Assembly: GCF_022369515.1 (NCBI RefSeq)
Contig: NZ_CP059724.1
Coordinates: 5,084,001 to 5,148,000, forward strand
From: Paenibacillus sp. 19GGS1-52
Lineage (GTDB): Bacteria; Bacillota; Bacilli; Paenibacillales; Paenibacillaceae
Direction of reading: 5' to 3'
DNA length: 64,000 bases
Positions 16,753-25,919 of this stretch are shown piece by piece (position 1 is the first letter of the stretch; every line of letters begins with the position of its first letter). A program made the position numbers and the translations under genes. The notes below the pieces were generated by a model. The model was not told the DNA's origin and ran no database searches. It saw nothing but the letters and a program-made list of their open reading frames with translations.

Positions 16753-17688
16753 ATGAAAATCCGGCTGGTAAATGCAGGGGTTTTTACGAATATTGATGAT
16801 ATTACACAGACTATTACGCCCCCTACAGAAGGATTCTATTGGATTGATGCAGATGAAGAGGATTTAATGTTGATTCAGCCCTTATTCAATCTGCATGATC
16901 TTGCTGTGGAGGATTGCCTTAGTGAAGAGGATCAACGTCCAAAGATTGAAATTTATGAAAGCCACTATTTCATTGTGGTGAACAGCATCCGTTTTGATGA
17001 TGAAGAAATCTTCCTGCGCTCGCTCAACATCTTTCTCGGCAGACATTACATCATCACCGTGACCAAACAAAAAATTAATGAATTGCGCGTACTAAAGCCC
17101 ATCCTATGGGAACAGGAGGTCAGCGAACCGGACCGGTTCATGTATCTGCTGATCGACCTTGTTGTTGATAATTATTTCACTGTTGGCGACCGAATTGAAG
17201 TCCGGATAGAGAAGCTTGAAGAAGATATTCTGATGCATACCAAGAAATCGCATCTCAGCGAAATTATCGGTCTGCGAAGCGAAATTCTGTGGCTGAAGAA
17301 GATGCTGGGTCCGCAGAAAGAGGTTATCAACACTCTGAACAAAAAAGACCTCCGCCTGATTGATGACCAGTTGCAAAAGTATTTCAGCGATATTTATGAG
17401 AATGCAGTTAAAATATCTGAAACCTTTGAGACCTACCGCGATCTCATGGGCAACTTGCGTGAAGCCTACCAATCCAGTATCGCCAATCGCGCCAATGAAA
17501 TTATGAGAGTATTTACGGCGATTACAACCATATTCATGCCGCTGACTGTGATTACCGGAATCTATGGCATGAACTTTGAAAATATTCCCGAAATCCATAC
17601 GAAATATGGTTACTACGGCGTTATTGGTGCCATGGTAACGCTAGGCTGTGGAATGCTTGTTGTCTTCCGCAAGAAAGAATGGCTATGA
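16753..17688 (+). CDS. corA: CorA-family divalent metal ion channel
   Basis: The 311-residue protein has a large soluble N-terminal domain and a long coiled helix (about 150-245). Two C-terminal membrane helices follow (about 251-271 and 286-304). The family signature YGMN is at 271-274, and the C-terminus is basic (RKKEWL). CorA channels take up Mg2+ and can pass Co2+ or Ni2+, and cobalt supply is of interest given the B12 region nearby. The ATG follows AAGGAG. Upstream is a long structured leader with its own promoter. Confidence 0.93.
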   Translation: MKIRLVNAGVFTNIDDITQTITPPTEGFYWIDADEEDLMLIQPLFNLHDLAVEDCLSEEDQRPKIEIYESHYFIVVNSIRFDDEEIFLRSLNIFLGRHYIITVTKQKINELRVLKPILWEQEVSEPDRFMYLLIDLVVDNYFTVGDRIEVRIEKLEEDILMHTKKSHLSEIIGLRSEILWLKKMLGPQKEVINTLNKKDLRLIDDQLQKYFSDIYENAVKISETFETYRDLMGNLREAYQSSIANRANEIMRVFTAITTIFMPLTVITGIYGMNFENIPEIHTKYGYYGVIGAMVTLGCGMLVVFRKKEWL

Positions 17689-17704
17689 AGAAAAACGGAC
17701 GAAC

Positions 17705-17802
17705 AAGAAGAAACGGGTGCCGTCCTTTATATGGACGGCACCCGTTTCTTCGAGAAATATAAGGATAAATTATTGCGTGAAGCATATAAATTCTTATATT
17801 TT
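17705..17802. repeat. Two-hairpin interspersed repeat, copy 2
   Basis: This copy closely matches 731-830. AAGAAACGGGTGCCGTCC pairs perfectly with GGACGGCACCCGTTTCTT, and AAATATAAGGAT pairs with ATTCTTATATTT (one G-U). It starts 16 bases after the corA stop. Confidence 0.75.
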
Positions 17803-17807
17803 ATGTA

Positions 17808-17856
17808 AGACGAAGGCCCCTGATACCCTAAGGTAAAGGAAGCCTTCGTCTTTTTG
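17808..17856 (+). terminator. Terminator of corA
   Basis: AGACGAAGGC (17808-17817) and GCCTTCGTCT (17842-17851) form a perfect 10-bp stem followed by TTTTT on the plus strand. Confidence 0.85.
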
Positions 17857-17858
17857 GT

Positions 17859-18794
17859 TTATCCTTTGCTGGCTTCTGTCATACTCTTGAATAATCTCTC
17901 GGTGTCTTCCCGCTTGCACAGTTCCCGCTCCGGATTCATGACTGCCGCAGCTCCGGCAGCGATTCCGAACTGCACCGCTTCGCGCAAAGGTCTGCCTAAC
18001 TCCAAACTATAGACAACCCCACCCACCAAACTGTCACCCGCGCCGACTACGCTTACAACTGAAATATCAGGAGCCTTCAGGTGCTCGCAGCCTTCTTTAG
18101 AAATAAGCATGGCTCCTTCACCACCTAAAGACACGACAACCACTTCGGTCCGTCCTTCATGAATAAGCTTCAAGGCCGCCGACTTCAATTCCTCATCATT
18201 AGTTATGGCTTGGCCGCTCAGCTCTTCAAGTTCACGCGCATTAGGTTTCAATAAATATACACCTGCATCAGCAGCCAGCTGCAGCGCCTCCCCTGAAGTA
18301 TCAACAATCACCCGGGCATTCCATTGCTTGGCAACAGCAACTACACGGGCATAGAAATCTGTTGGACAGCCCGTAGGCAGACTGCCGCTTGCCACGATAT
18401 ATGTAGGCGTAACAGTCAGTGCCTTTAATTGTTCAATACAACGTACCCAATCCCCCTCCAGAAAGAGCGGACCTGGCATATCAAACCTGAACTGCTGGCC
18501 GGTTGATTCCTCAAGCACGATCAGATTCTCCCGAGTCTGCCCATCAATCGGAATAGACTGATGATTTACACCCTCTTGTTCCAGCATATGATGAAGCAAC
18601 TGCCCGTGTAAGCCCCCTGATGTATATAAGGCTAAGGAATCCCCGCCTAAGCGATGGATCGCCCGAGAGACATTAACCCCACCTCCGCCCGGCTTATAGG
18701 AAGCTTCACGGCAGCGTAATTTATGGTCCGGGACAACCTGTTTAATGCTTGTACTTGCGTCAACACTAGGATTAACAGTCAGAGTTACAATCAT
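17859..18794 (-). CDS. PfkB-family sugar kinase, 1-phosphofructokinase type
   Basis: The 311-residue ribokinase-fold protein opens MIVTLTVNPSVDASTSI, has the GGGGVNVSRA N-terminal motif and ends with the VGAGDSLVGG signature, in which Asp254 is the catalytic base. This sub-family covers 1-phosphofructokinase, 6-phosphofructokinase II and tagatose-6-phosphate kinase. No PTS or fru gene is adjacent, so the substrate is unsettled. The start follows AAAGGAGAGG. It is a single gene, convergent with corA. Confidence 0.88.
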   Translation of the reverse strand: MIVTLTVNPSVDASTSIKQVVPDHKLRCREASYKPGGGGVNVSRAIHRLGGDSLALYTSGGLHGQLLHHMLEQEGVNHQSIPIDGQTRENLIVLEESTGQQFRFDMPGPLFLEGDWVRCIEQLKALTVTPTYIVASGSLPTGCPTDFYARVVAVAKQWNARVIVDTSGEALQLAADAGVYLLKPNARELEELSGQAITNDEELKSAALKLIHEGRTEVVVVSLGGEGAMLISKEGCEHLKAPDISVVSVVGAGDSLVGGVVYSLELGRPLREAVQFGIAAGAAAVMNPERELCKREDTERLFKSMTEASKG

Positions 18795-18943
18795 GTTTAC
18801 CTCTCCTTTGTATGGCGGTCATTGGAACGATTATATAATCCAATACTCATTATATATATTACTGCAAAGTTCCAATTTCTCCTAAACCGTCTCAAGGTTA
18901 ACCGCGACTTCAGGATAGGCAACATGCACTAGATAATTAACCC

Positions 18944-19960
18944 TTAAAAATTGGTGGCAAGACCTAATTTGGCTGTTTGCTCGCGCCGGAAACGGATGCG
19001 AATCAAACGCAGGCGCTCATAATACCCATCAAGTCCTTCAGCAGCAGTGAAATTCTCACCGTAAACCTTATGCAATACTGGTTTCAAGAATACATCTCCC
19101 AGCTCCCCATAAGCTTTCCAGACCGCATCCTGTTCGGATTGCGGCATTGCTTCTAGCTCAAACCGAATGAGCTTATCCACGGAATAACCATCTTTCTCCA
19201 GTTCCTCCACCGCTTCCAGCAATTCGCGACGGCCCACTTGGGTCTCCCCTTTAAGCTGTTCCAATCCCAATCCACTTTCGATCCCCTGCAGCAGAAGCCG
19301 ATGCAGCCGCAGCCGCTCCAGCTGCTTCTTATATTTAATCTCCTTCTGCTTATAGAGCCAAGAGGAAAATAAGTCCTCATGGATCACTTCATGCACCCAA
19401 TTCAGTGGAAAATTCCGTTCACGTGGTGCTGCGGATAGGATAGCCAGCCAATCCATTCCAAACTGTGTAGCTTTGGCTTCACCCACACCCGGAATTTGCA
19501 GCAGTTCCTCCGTTGTATGCGGAAGAAACGCGCTTAACAAACGCAGTAACCGATTGCTAGCGAGAATATAAGGTGCTTTGCGCTCACTGGAGGCTTTCCC
19601 CCGACGCCAGGCACACAGTTCCTCATAAACTGTTTCATTTCCATACTGTTCACTATAATATTGGAGCTTTAACTGCTCCTGATTACGATTCGTTAAGCTC
19701 TCTTCCTCATGAAATATACCCTCAATCAAGGGACGGTAGCCCTCTCCCATCTTCACGGCCAACTCATGCCTGTATACACAGAGCATTTCATTCCATGAAC
19801 TGCCTTCATACCATATGCTGTCGGGACTATCCCCTTGTTCTGAGAATTCTCGCCAGCCCAGGTTCCATATACCCTCCTCCTCACCAATCCAAAGCTGGGC
19901 ATACACCTCCTGATCTATCCCTGACATTCTGGACAAACGGTTCATAAATACAATCTGCAT
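18944..19960 (-). CDS. HRDC-domain protein of unknown function
   Basis: From the ATG at 19960 (after AAAGGTAGGG) the product is 338 residues. Residues around 130-180 form an HRDC-like helical domain (APYILASNRLLRLLSAFLPHTTEELL followed by IPGVGEAKATQFG), a nucleic-acid-binding module of RecQ and RNase D. No helicase or nuclease domain accompanies it. The C-terminal half looks helical, with an RRELLEAVEELEKDGY stretch like a small helix-turn-helix. I cannot name a function. It ends 18944, just before the divergent region of the PfkB kinase. Confidence 0.78.
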   Translation of the reverse strand: MQIVFMNRLSRMSGIDQEVYAQLWIGEEEGIWNLGWREFSEQGDSPDSIWYEGSSWNEMLCVYRHELAVKMGEGYRPLIEGIFHEEESLTNRNQEQLKLQYYSEQYGNETVYEELCAWRRGKASSERKAPYILASNRLLRLLSAFLPHTTEELLQIPGVGEAKATQFGMDWLAILSAAPRERNFPLNWVHEVIHEDLFSSWLYKQKEIKYKKQLERLRLHRLLLQGIESGLGLEQLKGETQVGRRELLEAVEELEKDGYSVDKLIRFELEAMPQSEQDAVWKAYGELGDVFLKPVLHKVYGENFTAAEGLDGYYERLRLIRIRFRREQTAKLGLATNF

Positions 19961-20060
19961 ATTATTCCCTACCTTTCTCAACGTACAGTGAGCACATTAG
20001 CCAGCTTGGCTTGAAGACCCTTGCTTCGGGGATTTCAGTGCTGGGCAAGCCCCGAAACGC

Positions 20061-20102
20061 AAAAAAAGCACCTCTCTCACGATTAACGTGAAAGAGGTGC
20101 TT
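20061..20102 (-). terminator. Terminator of the ROK fructokinase gene
   Basis: AGCACCTCT-type arms pair over 15 bases with a short loop and are followed by TTTTTTT on the minus strand. Confidence 0.85.
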
Positions 20103-20171
20103 CCTCATAAAATGCTATACTGTTAAATCCTAGGATACCATATATTACCGAACAGTCAATCTCTTTTTGGA

Positions 20172-21053
20172 CTACTCTCTATCGAGTGCCAGCTTGGCCA
20201 GACCTAGTGCTCCGGTAAGCCCTGCATTATCTCCAAGCTGTGGTGGAACAACATAGCTGTCAATATCTTTGTTCAGCGCTGGGTGCTGGACATAGCCTTG
20301 AAGCAGCTCCTGCAGCTTGGTGCGGATCAGTGGAAACAGTTGGCTTTGCTTCATAACGCCGCCACCCATGACGATCTTCTGCGGAGACAGAATTAATACA
20401 TAATTCATTAACGCATGTGCAAGATAGTGCGCTTCCATCTCCCATGCCGGATGATCGATTGAAAGCTCGCCAGCGGGTACGCCCCAGCGTTTGCCGATAG
20501 CCGGACCTGCAGCAAGACCCTCCAAACAGTCGCCATGATAAGGGCAAAATCCTTCATATGTATCTTCCGGATGACGGCGTACAAGAATATGTCCCATCTC
20601 GGGATGGGACAGTCCATGGACAAGCTTGCCACCTACCACCGCACCTGCTCCGATGCCCGTTCCAACCGTGATATACAGACAGCTGTCCAAACCTTGAGCA
20701 GCCCCCCATTTATATTCTCCTAGTGCCGCTCCGTTCACATCTGTGTCAAATCCAATCGGAACATTGAAATGCTCCGCAACGGTCCCCACCAGATTATATT
20801 GACCCCAATGCGGCTTCGGAGTGGTAGTTATGTAACCATAAGTAGGACTGCCGAGAACCGGATCAATCGGTCCGAAGGCGCCTAGGCCAATTGCCTCAAC
20901 ATTTTTGGTGGAAAAATAGTCAAGTACCTGCCCCATCGTCTCTTCCGGGGTCGTCGTCGGAAAGCTGATCCGCTCGATAATCGTACCGTCTTCATTTCCA
21001 ATACCACAGACAAACTTTGTTCCACCTGCTTCAATTGCTCCAAGAAGCTTCAT
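20172..21053 (-). CDS. ROK-family fructokinase
   Basis: The 293-residue sugar kinase has an N-terminal phosphate loop, IEAGGTKFVCGIG. The central EMGHILVRRHPED with CPYHGDCLEGLAAGPA provides the zinc-ligand cluster of ROK kinases, and the catalytic Asp lies in GFDTDVNGAALGE. Length and sequence match the GmuE/ScrK-type fructokinases of Bacillus, which phosphorylate fructose to fructose-6-phosphate. The start follows GGGAGG. It appears to be a single-gene transcript with its own terminator. Confidence 0.9.
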   Translation of the reverse strand: MKLLGAIEAGGTKFVCGIGNEDGTIIERISFPTTTPEETMGQVLDYFSTKNVEAIGLGAFGPIDPVLGSPTYGYITTTPKPHWGQYNLVGTVAEHFNVPIGFDTDVNGAALGEYKWGAAQGLDSCLYITVGTGIGAGAVVGGKLVHGLSHPEMGHILVRRHPEDTYEGFCPYHGDCLEGLAAGPAIGKRWGVPAGELSIDHPAWEMEAHYLAHALMNYVLILSPQKIVMGGGVMKQSQLFPLIRTKLQELLQGYVQHPALNKDIDSYVVPPQLGDNAGLTGALGLAKLALDRE

Positions 21054-21197
21054 ATTGCGCCAATCCCTCCCAAATTCATGCTTTGTAGTGACAATTAAGC
21101 TGTTTAATCATTTCTTTACGATATCATTTTTCGGGAGGATAGACCACCGTAAAATATAATACCAGACCCGAAAGCTTCGACAGCTGGTTTGTGCTGC

Positions 21198-22694
21198 TCA
21201 AGGCAATCTCTGCTCGCGGTATAATCGACAGGCCTCAACCAGCCGAAAGGCTGCCGGCAAATAAGAGGCCAGATGAATATGTGCATACGCGGCCATAATG
21301 TTCCCCCGGACATATCCCTCCGGCTGGCTTCCGCTCCTGCCTTTGCTGTCGTAGGCATAAGAGTGCTGTGCGTCATCGTAATTCATCACCGAATAATGAA
21401 ATTCATGCCCACGTAAGCATTCTCCCTGCTTCAGCAAAAGGTTATCTTCACGCGCGGTAACCTCTCTATACCCTAGCGCCGCTCTGCGCTCTTGCATGAC
21501 GGTATGAGCCGGAATGATTCCAGCCATCTCATGTTGCCTTCCGGCACGATCGGTAAGCGAACGGGCCAGCACCATGTAGCCACCGCATTCTGCATACAAT
21601 GGCATACCGTTGTCTGCTGCCGCCCGCAAGCCCTCTATAAAGGCAGAATTACTGGCAATCACGGAGGCGAATTCCTCTGGAAATCCACCGCCCAGATAGA
21701 GTCCATCCGCATGCTCCGGCACACCTTCGCCGCGAAGCGGGCTGAACTCGATCAGGCGGGCACCTGCCTGAACCAGCAGCTCCAGATTGTCGGTGTAGTA
21801 GAAATTAAAGGCCGCGTCACGAGCCACAGCTATGACTGGCGAGGTGTTGATTGGAACGGATTGAGCTTCAGAGAAGTGCAGGCCGGATGCTTGATCTATC
21901 CAACTGCGATGTCCGACTGAGTTCAATCCCACTGGCAAAACTAACTCTGCTAGCGGGATTTGAAGTGGAGTAGCAGCATGAGCGATATCAAGCAGCCTTT
22001 CCAGATCTGTACCCTCTGCTACTACCTCAGCGGCACGGTTGAATAAAGGCTCCAGCTCTCCCCGTTCTATCGCGGGCAGCAGACCCAAATGCCGCTCTGG
22101 AATGCTAAGACTGCTATCCCGCAGCAGCCAGCCAATGACCGGAATACCACAGGCCTCTTCAATCGCCACCTTCACGGTTTCATAGTGGCTGGCACTGCCG
22201 CAGCGGTTAACAATGACTGCGGCAATCCGCACCCTTGGCTCTAGCTGCTGAAAGCCCAGCACGATCGCCGCCGCGCTGCGTCCCATACTGCGCACATCTA
22301 CGACCAGCAGCACAGGGCTATCGGTCAGAATGGCTATTTCTGCGGTTGAGCCTGTAATCCCCAACCGATCTTTTCCATCGTACAGCCCCATGACACCTTC
22401 GATAATTGATACATCCGCCGCCTCTGAAACCTGCAGAAAGTGATCCAACAAATAGTCGCTGGAAGTCATCCATGAATCCAGATTATGGGAGGGGCGTCCC
22501 GTTACAGCCGCATGATAGGTCGGGTCGATATAATCCGGTCCGCATTTGAAGCCCTGCACCTTCAGCCCGCGCTGTGCACAAGCTCTCATCAGGCCGAGTG
22601 TCACCGTTGTTTTGCCCGAGCCACTGCCAGTACCGGCTACGATAAAACGGCTGCGCCGCTTTAAGATTGGCTCAGCCCTCTGTTCTTCATTCAT
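21198..22694 (-). CDS. cbiA: Cobyrinate a,c-diamide synthase
   Basis: The 498-residue ATP-dependent amidotransferase has a P-loop at GTGSGSGKTTVTLG in the N-terminal synthetase domain. The C-terminal class I glutamine amidotransferase-like domain has nucleophile Cys in YAECGGYM. It amidates the a and c side chains of cob(II)yrinate with glutamine and ATP. Its start overlaps the cbiG stop by four bases (ATGA), so it is translationally coupled and is the last gene of the cbiL-cbiF-cbiG-cbiA block. Confidence 0.96.
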   Translation of the reverse strand: MNEEQRAEPILKRRSRFIVAGTGSGSGKTTVTLGLMRACAQRGLKVQGFKCGPDYIDPTYHAAVTGRPSHNLDSWMTSSDYLLDHFLQVSEAADVSIIEGVMGLYDGKDRLGITGSTAEIAILTDSPVLLVVDVRSMGRSAAAIVLGFQQLEPRVRIAAVIVNRCGSASHYETVKVAIEEACGIPVIGWLLRDSSLSIPERHLGLLPAIERGELEPLFNRAAEVVAEGTDLERLLDIAHAATPLQIPLAELVLPVGLNSVGHRSWIDQASGLHFSEAQSVPINTSPVIAVARDAAFNFYYTDNLELLVQAGARLIEFSPLRGEGVPEHADGLYLGGGFPEEFASVIASNSAFIEGLRAAADNGMPLYAECGGYMVLARSLTDRAGRQHEMAGIIPAHTVMQERRAALGYREVTAREDNLLLKQGECLRGHEFHYSVMNYDDAQHSYAYDSKGRSGSQPEGYVRGNIMAAYAHIHLASYLPAAFRLVEACRLYREQRLP

Positions 22695-23797
22695 AGTGAT
22701 TCCTCCACTCCGTCAAAAAGAACTCGCGCAACGGCTATCGTCACATTGCCACTTTTCTTCTTGCGCAGCAACCAGTCCGCCGCTCCCGAGGACAACAACG
22801 CTGCTGGCTCGCATACGCCGTAGGCACCCGTAGCTCTGAATACCGTGTCCGAGGGATTCGCGATGGGGATAGTGTTCAACTGCTCAGGTGAATACAAAGC
22901 AAGCTCCCAGCCGTACTTGCTGCACAAGGCCAGCAATCCGGCTTCATCCCCTTTAATCTGAGCTGTGGCTATGTTCCGCACACTTGCTAGTGACAGCTTG
23001 AGCTCATCCAGCGTGTCTCTCACCACAGCTTCAAGCTCTGCTTCTGAAGTGCCCCGATTGCAGCCGAGGCCAAGCACCAGACTGCGCGGGCGGTATAGGA
23101 CACTCCGGTTCAGCAGCGTTGACTCTTCCGGCGCTTCCAGCAAGCGATCGGTCACGAGTATCGCCGCGCTGAAGGACGATTCTAGCAGTTCTGCAACACT
23201 GCTGCAGAGACGCACATGCTCCGGCAATGTTGCTCCGATGGGCAGCCAGCCGCGCTCGCCGCTTTCCTGCAGCACGGCGACGGGTTCTCCGTTCACCAGA
23301 GCGGCGCTGATGCTTTTCATGTTGTCAAAGCTGTCCGCCTTCCATCCGAACGCTCGGCCGAGCAGATCCACTGCAAAGGTTCCCTGCACATCAGAGGCCG
23401 TTGTAATCACCGGATGGCTGTCTAGCAGTTTGGCAATAGTTAAGCATAGCGCATTTGCCCCGCCCACATGACCGGACAACACGCTGATCACATGCTCGCC
23501 GCGCTCGTCAATGGCGATTACGGCGGGATCGGTTTTTTTATCTTGCAATAGTGGGGCTATTAAACGGACGACTGCACCTAGCGAAAAGAACAGAATCACA
23601 CCCTCGTAACGGCTGAACACTGACGGCAGCAGCTCTTTTACCGGCTCCGTAAACAGGTATTGGCCCTCGCTCTCGACTAAACCTTCGCTATATTTGGCGT
23701 AGCAATATACGTCTGTGCCGGCCAGCCGTTCACCCAGTTGCTGTGCCAGCTGAATTCCGTTTCTGGTAATGGCTACAGCTGCATACTTCTTAGGCAA
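22691..23797 (-). CDS. cbiG: Cobalt-precorrin-5A hydrolase
   Basis: CbiG opens the delta-lactone of cobalt-precorrin-5A and releases acetaldehyde in the anaerobic pathway. The N-terminal ITRNGIQLAQQL region, the ALGAVVRL and DERGEHVISVLSGHVGGAN motifs and the C-terminal LGLGCNRGTS domain are typical. I chose a TTG at 23797, nine bases after AAGGAG and overlapping the cbiF stop. Upstream ATGs at 23824 or 23872 stay in frame but would overlap cbiF by 35-83 bases. From the TTG the product is 368 residues. Confidence 0.88.
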   Translation of the reverse strand: MPKKYAAVAITRNGIQLAQQLGERLAGTDVYCYAKYSEGLVESEGQYLFTEPVKELLPSVFSRYEGVILFFSLGAVVRLIAPLLQDKKTDPAVIAIDERGEHVISVLSGHVGGANALCLTIAKLLDSHPVITTASDVQGTFAVDLLGRAFGWKADSFDNMKSISAALVNGEPVAVLQESGERGWLPIGATLPEHVRLCSSVAELLESSFSAAILVTDRLLEAPEESTLLNRSVLYRPRSLVLGLGCNRGTSEAELEAVVRDTLDELKLSLASVRNIATAQIKGDEAGLLALCSKYGWELALYSPEQLNTIPIANPSDTVFRATGAYGVCEPAALLSSGAADWLLRKKKSGNVTIAVARVLFDGVEESL

Positions 23798-24617
23798 GGG
23801 GGTCGACTCCTTCCCTGCAGCCATGGGTAAAGCTCTTGTCGTAGAGCTTCGAACGATGCTGGTCACGGTCAACTAGTTGCGGATCAAGCGCCCAACCCGC
23901 GAGGATCATCGCATGCATCGTGATGCCGGCAACGTGCAGGTCAGCCTCCAGATTCTGCACGGTTGTCCGCAGAATCTGCTGATCCGGCCAGGTGGCCCGC
24001 TTCACCACAGCCACTGGCGTATCGGGATTCCAGCCTGCGGCGAGGAATTCCCCGGTCACGTGGCCCGCCAGTGACGCGCTGAGAAACAGCGCCACTGTGC
24101 AATGATGCGCGGCCAGCTGGCGCAACTGCTCGCGCTCCGGCACGGGCGTGCGACCTTCCGCACGCGTCAGGATGACGGTCTGCGTCAGGTCCGGCACCGT
24201 CAGCTCCGCGCCCAGCGCAGCCGCAGCGGCAAAAACAGAGCTGACCCCCGGTACGATCTCGTAGCGGACGCCGCATAGCTTGAGCAGCGACATCTGCTCC
24301 AGAATCGCTCCGTACATGGAAGGGTCACCGGTATGGACGCGGGCTACGCTTTTGCCAGCCTGCACTGCCGTTGCCATCAGTTCTACCTGGCGCTCCAGAT
24401 CCATGCCCGAGCTTTGCAGCACCTCGGCTCCGGGTTTCGCACTGCGAATCAGCTCCTCGCTGACCAGAGAGTCCGCATACAGCACTAGATCTGCCGAGCA
24501 CAGGATGCGGCTGCCTTTTACCGTAATCAGCTCGGGATCACCTGGACCTGCACCGACAATGTACACCTTTGGTTCCAGTGTTCTCAGCTGCTCATTTGTC
24601 ATTAGTTCATTTGTCAT
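23790..24617 (-). CDS. cbiF: Cobalt-precorrin-4 C11-methyltransferase
   Basis: The 275-residue tetrapyrrole methylase has the VYIVGAGPGDPELITVKG N-terminal SAM loop, VHTGDPSMYGAI and the PGVSSVFAAAAALG segment of the family. CbiF/CobM adds the C11 methyl group. It overlaps cbiL by four bases (ATGA) and is followed directly by cbiG. The start is weakly defined because MTNELMTNEQ contains two in-frame ATGs. Confidence 0.94.
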   Translation of the reverse strand: MTNELMTNEQLRTLEPKVYIVGAGPGDPELITVKGSRILCSADLVLYADSLVSEELIRSAKPGAEVLQSSGMDLERQVELMATAVQAGKSVARVHTGDPSMYGAILEQMSLLKLCGVRYEIVPGVSSVFAAAAALGAELTVPDLTQTVILTRAEGRTPVPEREQLRQLAAHHCTVALFLSASLAGHVTGEFLAAGWNPDTPVAVVKRATWPDQQILRTTVQNLEADLHVAGITMHAMILAGWALDPQLVDRDQHRSKLYDKSFTHGCREGVDPLA

Positions 24618-25396
24618 TTGCTCACCACCATCAGGCTCAAATATTCCAGCTCTTTGCCGCGCAGCTCGCGCGCATCATGCCATACGGCTTCATAAGGAGA
24701 AGTCACTTTAGTGACGACGGATGCTTTTCCACTGAGACCTAGTTCATCCAGCACATCCAGCACCAAATCCAGCACCTTGGCCACCTTCAGAAATACCACA
24801 GTATCGTGATGCAAGAGCGCCTCCTTCAATGCCTCGCGGTCGTCTGTAGCCGGAATAATACCAACCCGCTGATTGCCATCCGCAAGTGGCTGTTCCAATG
24901 CGGCGGCGGCGCCTAATACCGAAGAAATCCCAGGGATAGACACAATTGGCACTCCGGGATGCAGCTCCTGCATCAAGCGAGCCAAATGAATAAAGGTGCT
25001 GTACAGATTGGGATCGCCTTCTGTTACAAAGGCCACATCCTTCCCCTGCTTCAATTCATTCCAGCACAGTTCTACCGTGCGGCTCCAGCTATTCTCTAGT
25101 AATACAGGGTCTTTGGTCATGGGAAACACGAGTCCCAGCATAATCTTTTCTTCAGCATTCACGTAAACGTCAACGATTTCATGTGCGTAGGATTTGCCCC
25201 CTTTTTTCGTGGCAGGGTAGGCAATCACCGGACATTCCCGCAACAGGCGACAAGCCTTAATCGTGATCAGTTCCGGATCACCAGGCCCAACGCCCACTCC
25301 GTACAAGGTACCGTAAACCGACGGCTCAAGCACTTCCTCCGCCAGCAGCAGTCCTCCTTCAACCGCATAGAGGCTGCTCACAGCTTGAACTGCCAC
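24614..25396 (-). CDS. cbiL: Cobalt-precorrin-2 C20-methyltransferase
   Basis: The 260-residue tetrapyrrole methylase has a YGVGVGPGDPELITIKA SAM loop, VTEGDPNLYSTFI and IPGISSVLGAAAALEQPL. CbiL/CobI methylates C20 of (cobalt-)precorrin-2, the first methylation after sirohydrochlorin. It opens the downstream B12 block with a GTG start at 25396. A 28-codon open frame ends seven bases upstream and overlaps its ribosome binding region. No cobalamin riboswitch was seen before this block. Confidence 0.94.
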   Translation of the reverse strand: MAVQAVSSLYAVEGGLLLAEEVLEPSVYGTLYGVGVGPGDPELITIKACRLLRECPVIAYPATKKGGKSYAHEIVDVYVNAEEKIMLGLVFPMTKDPVLLENSWSRTVELCWNELKQGKDVAFVTEGDPNLYSTFIHLARLMQELHPGVPIVSIPGISSVLGAAAALEQPLADGNQRVGIIPATDDREALKEALLHHDTVVFLKVAKVLDLVLDVLDELGLSGKASVVTKVTSPYEAVWHDARELRGKELEYLSLMVVSK

Positions 25397-25401
25397 TTCA
25401 T

Positions 25402-25488
25402 TCAGCTCCCCCGAGCAGCAATTGCTTCGTTTATGGATTGTGTTTCTAGTTCGAGTTCTAGTTGTAGTTCTAGTTCATTGCCTCTCAT
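25402..25488 (-). CDS. Possible 28-residue leader ORF before cbiL
   Basis: ATG at 25488, preceded at some distance by AGAGGAG, opens MRGNELELQLELELETQS and ends in TGA at 25402. The next start, GTG of cbiL, is only five bases further. The product is a repeated Leu-Glu-Leu run with no recognised family. Its stop sits next to the cbiL ribosome binding site, so translational coupling is possible; it may also be incidental. Confidence 0.3.
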   Translation of the reverse strand: MRGNELELQLELELETQSINEAIAARGS

Positions 25489-25639
25489 CGTCAGTTCGCT
25501 CCTCTCGTTCCCATTCTCATAGTAACTATTAAATATCTATATAAAAGCCAAATAATGATTCTCTCGAACAGGAGCACTACTCTTTCATCGCTGAATGTAC
25601 AGTAGAAAAAAAGTAATATAGCAGTCTAGTCGAAGTGAA

Positions 25640-25835
25640 AAAAATTAACGGCAGTTACTGCTGCTAATATGATCTACAATTCACCTTAGAGACTAATTAA
25701 CATCATTTACTGCCTCTAATTCGGCTCTTGGAAGCTAATTCCCTGAATATTTAGAAAAATAACGGCAGTAATTATAGTTAAACAGGAATTACTCCTATAA
25801 TCATAAGATTTAACGGCATTTTTTCCTGTTAATAC
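25640..25835. repeat. Array of degenerate palindromes, family TTAACGGCAGTTACTGCCGTTAA
   Basis: Five diverged units begin near 25645, 25697, 25759, 25778 and 25810, for example TTAACGGCAGTTACTGCTGC, TTAACATCATTTACTGCCTC and TTAACGGCATTTTTTCCTGT. The array lies in the gap between cbiET and cbiL, which otherwise holds no gene and no riboswitch. Confidence 0.55.
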
Positions 25836-25919
25836 TGGGAGTCAGGAAGTCACCCGGGCCATGGTAAAGCTCAAATTGTCCAAAGTATAGCTAAGCTTAG
25901 CAGCGTCTAAGATAGAGCA

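Noticed and set aside
25489-25919. Second cobalamin riboswitch before cbiL
   Set aside because: No B12 box or GCCACTG core is present; the gap holds only the palindrome array.
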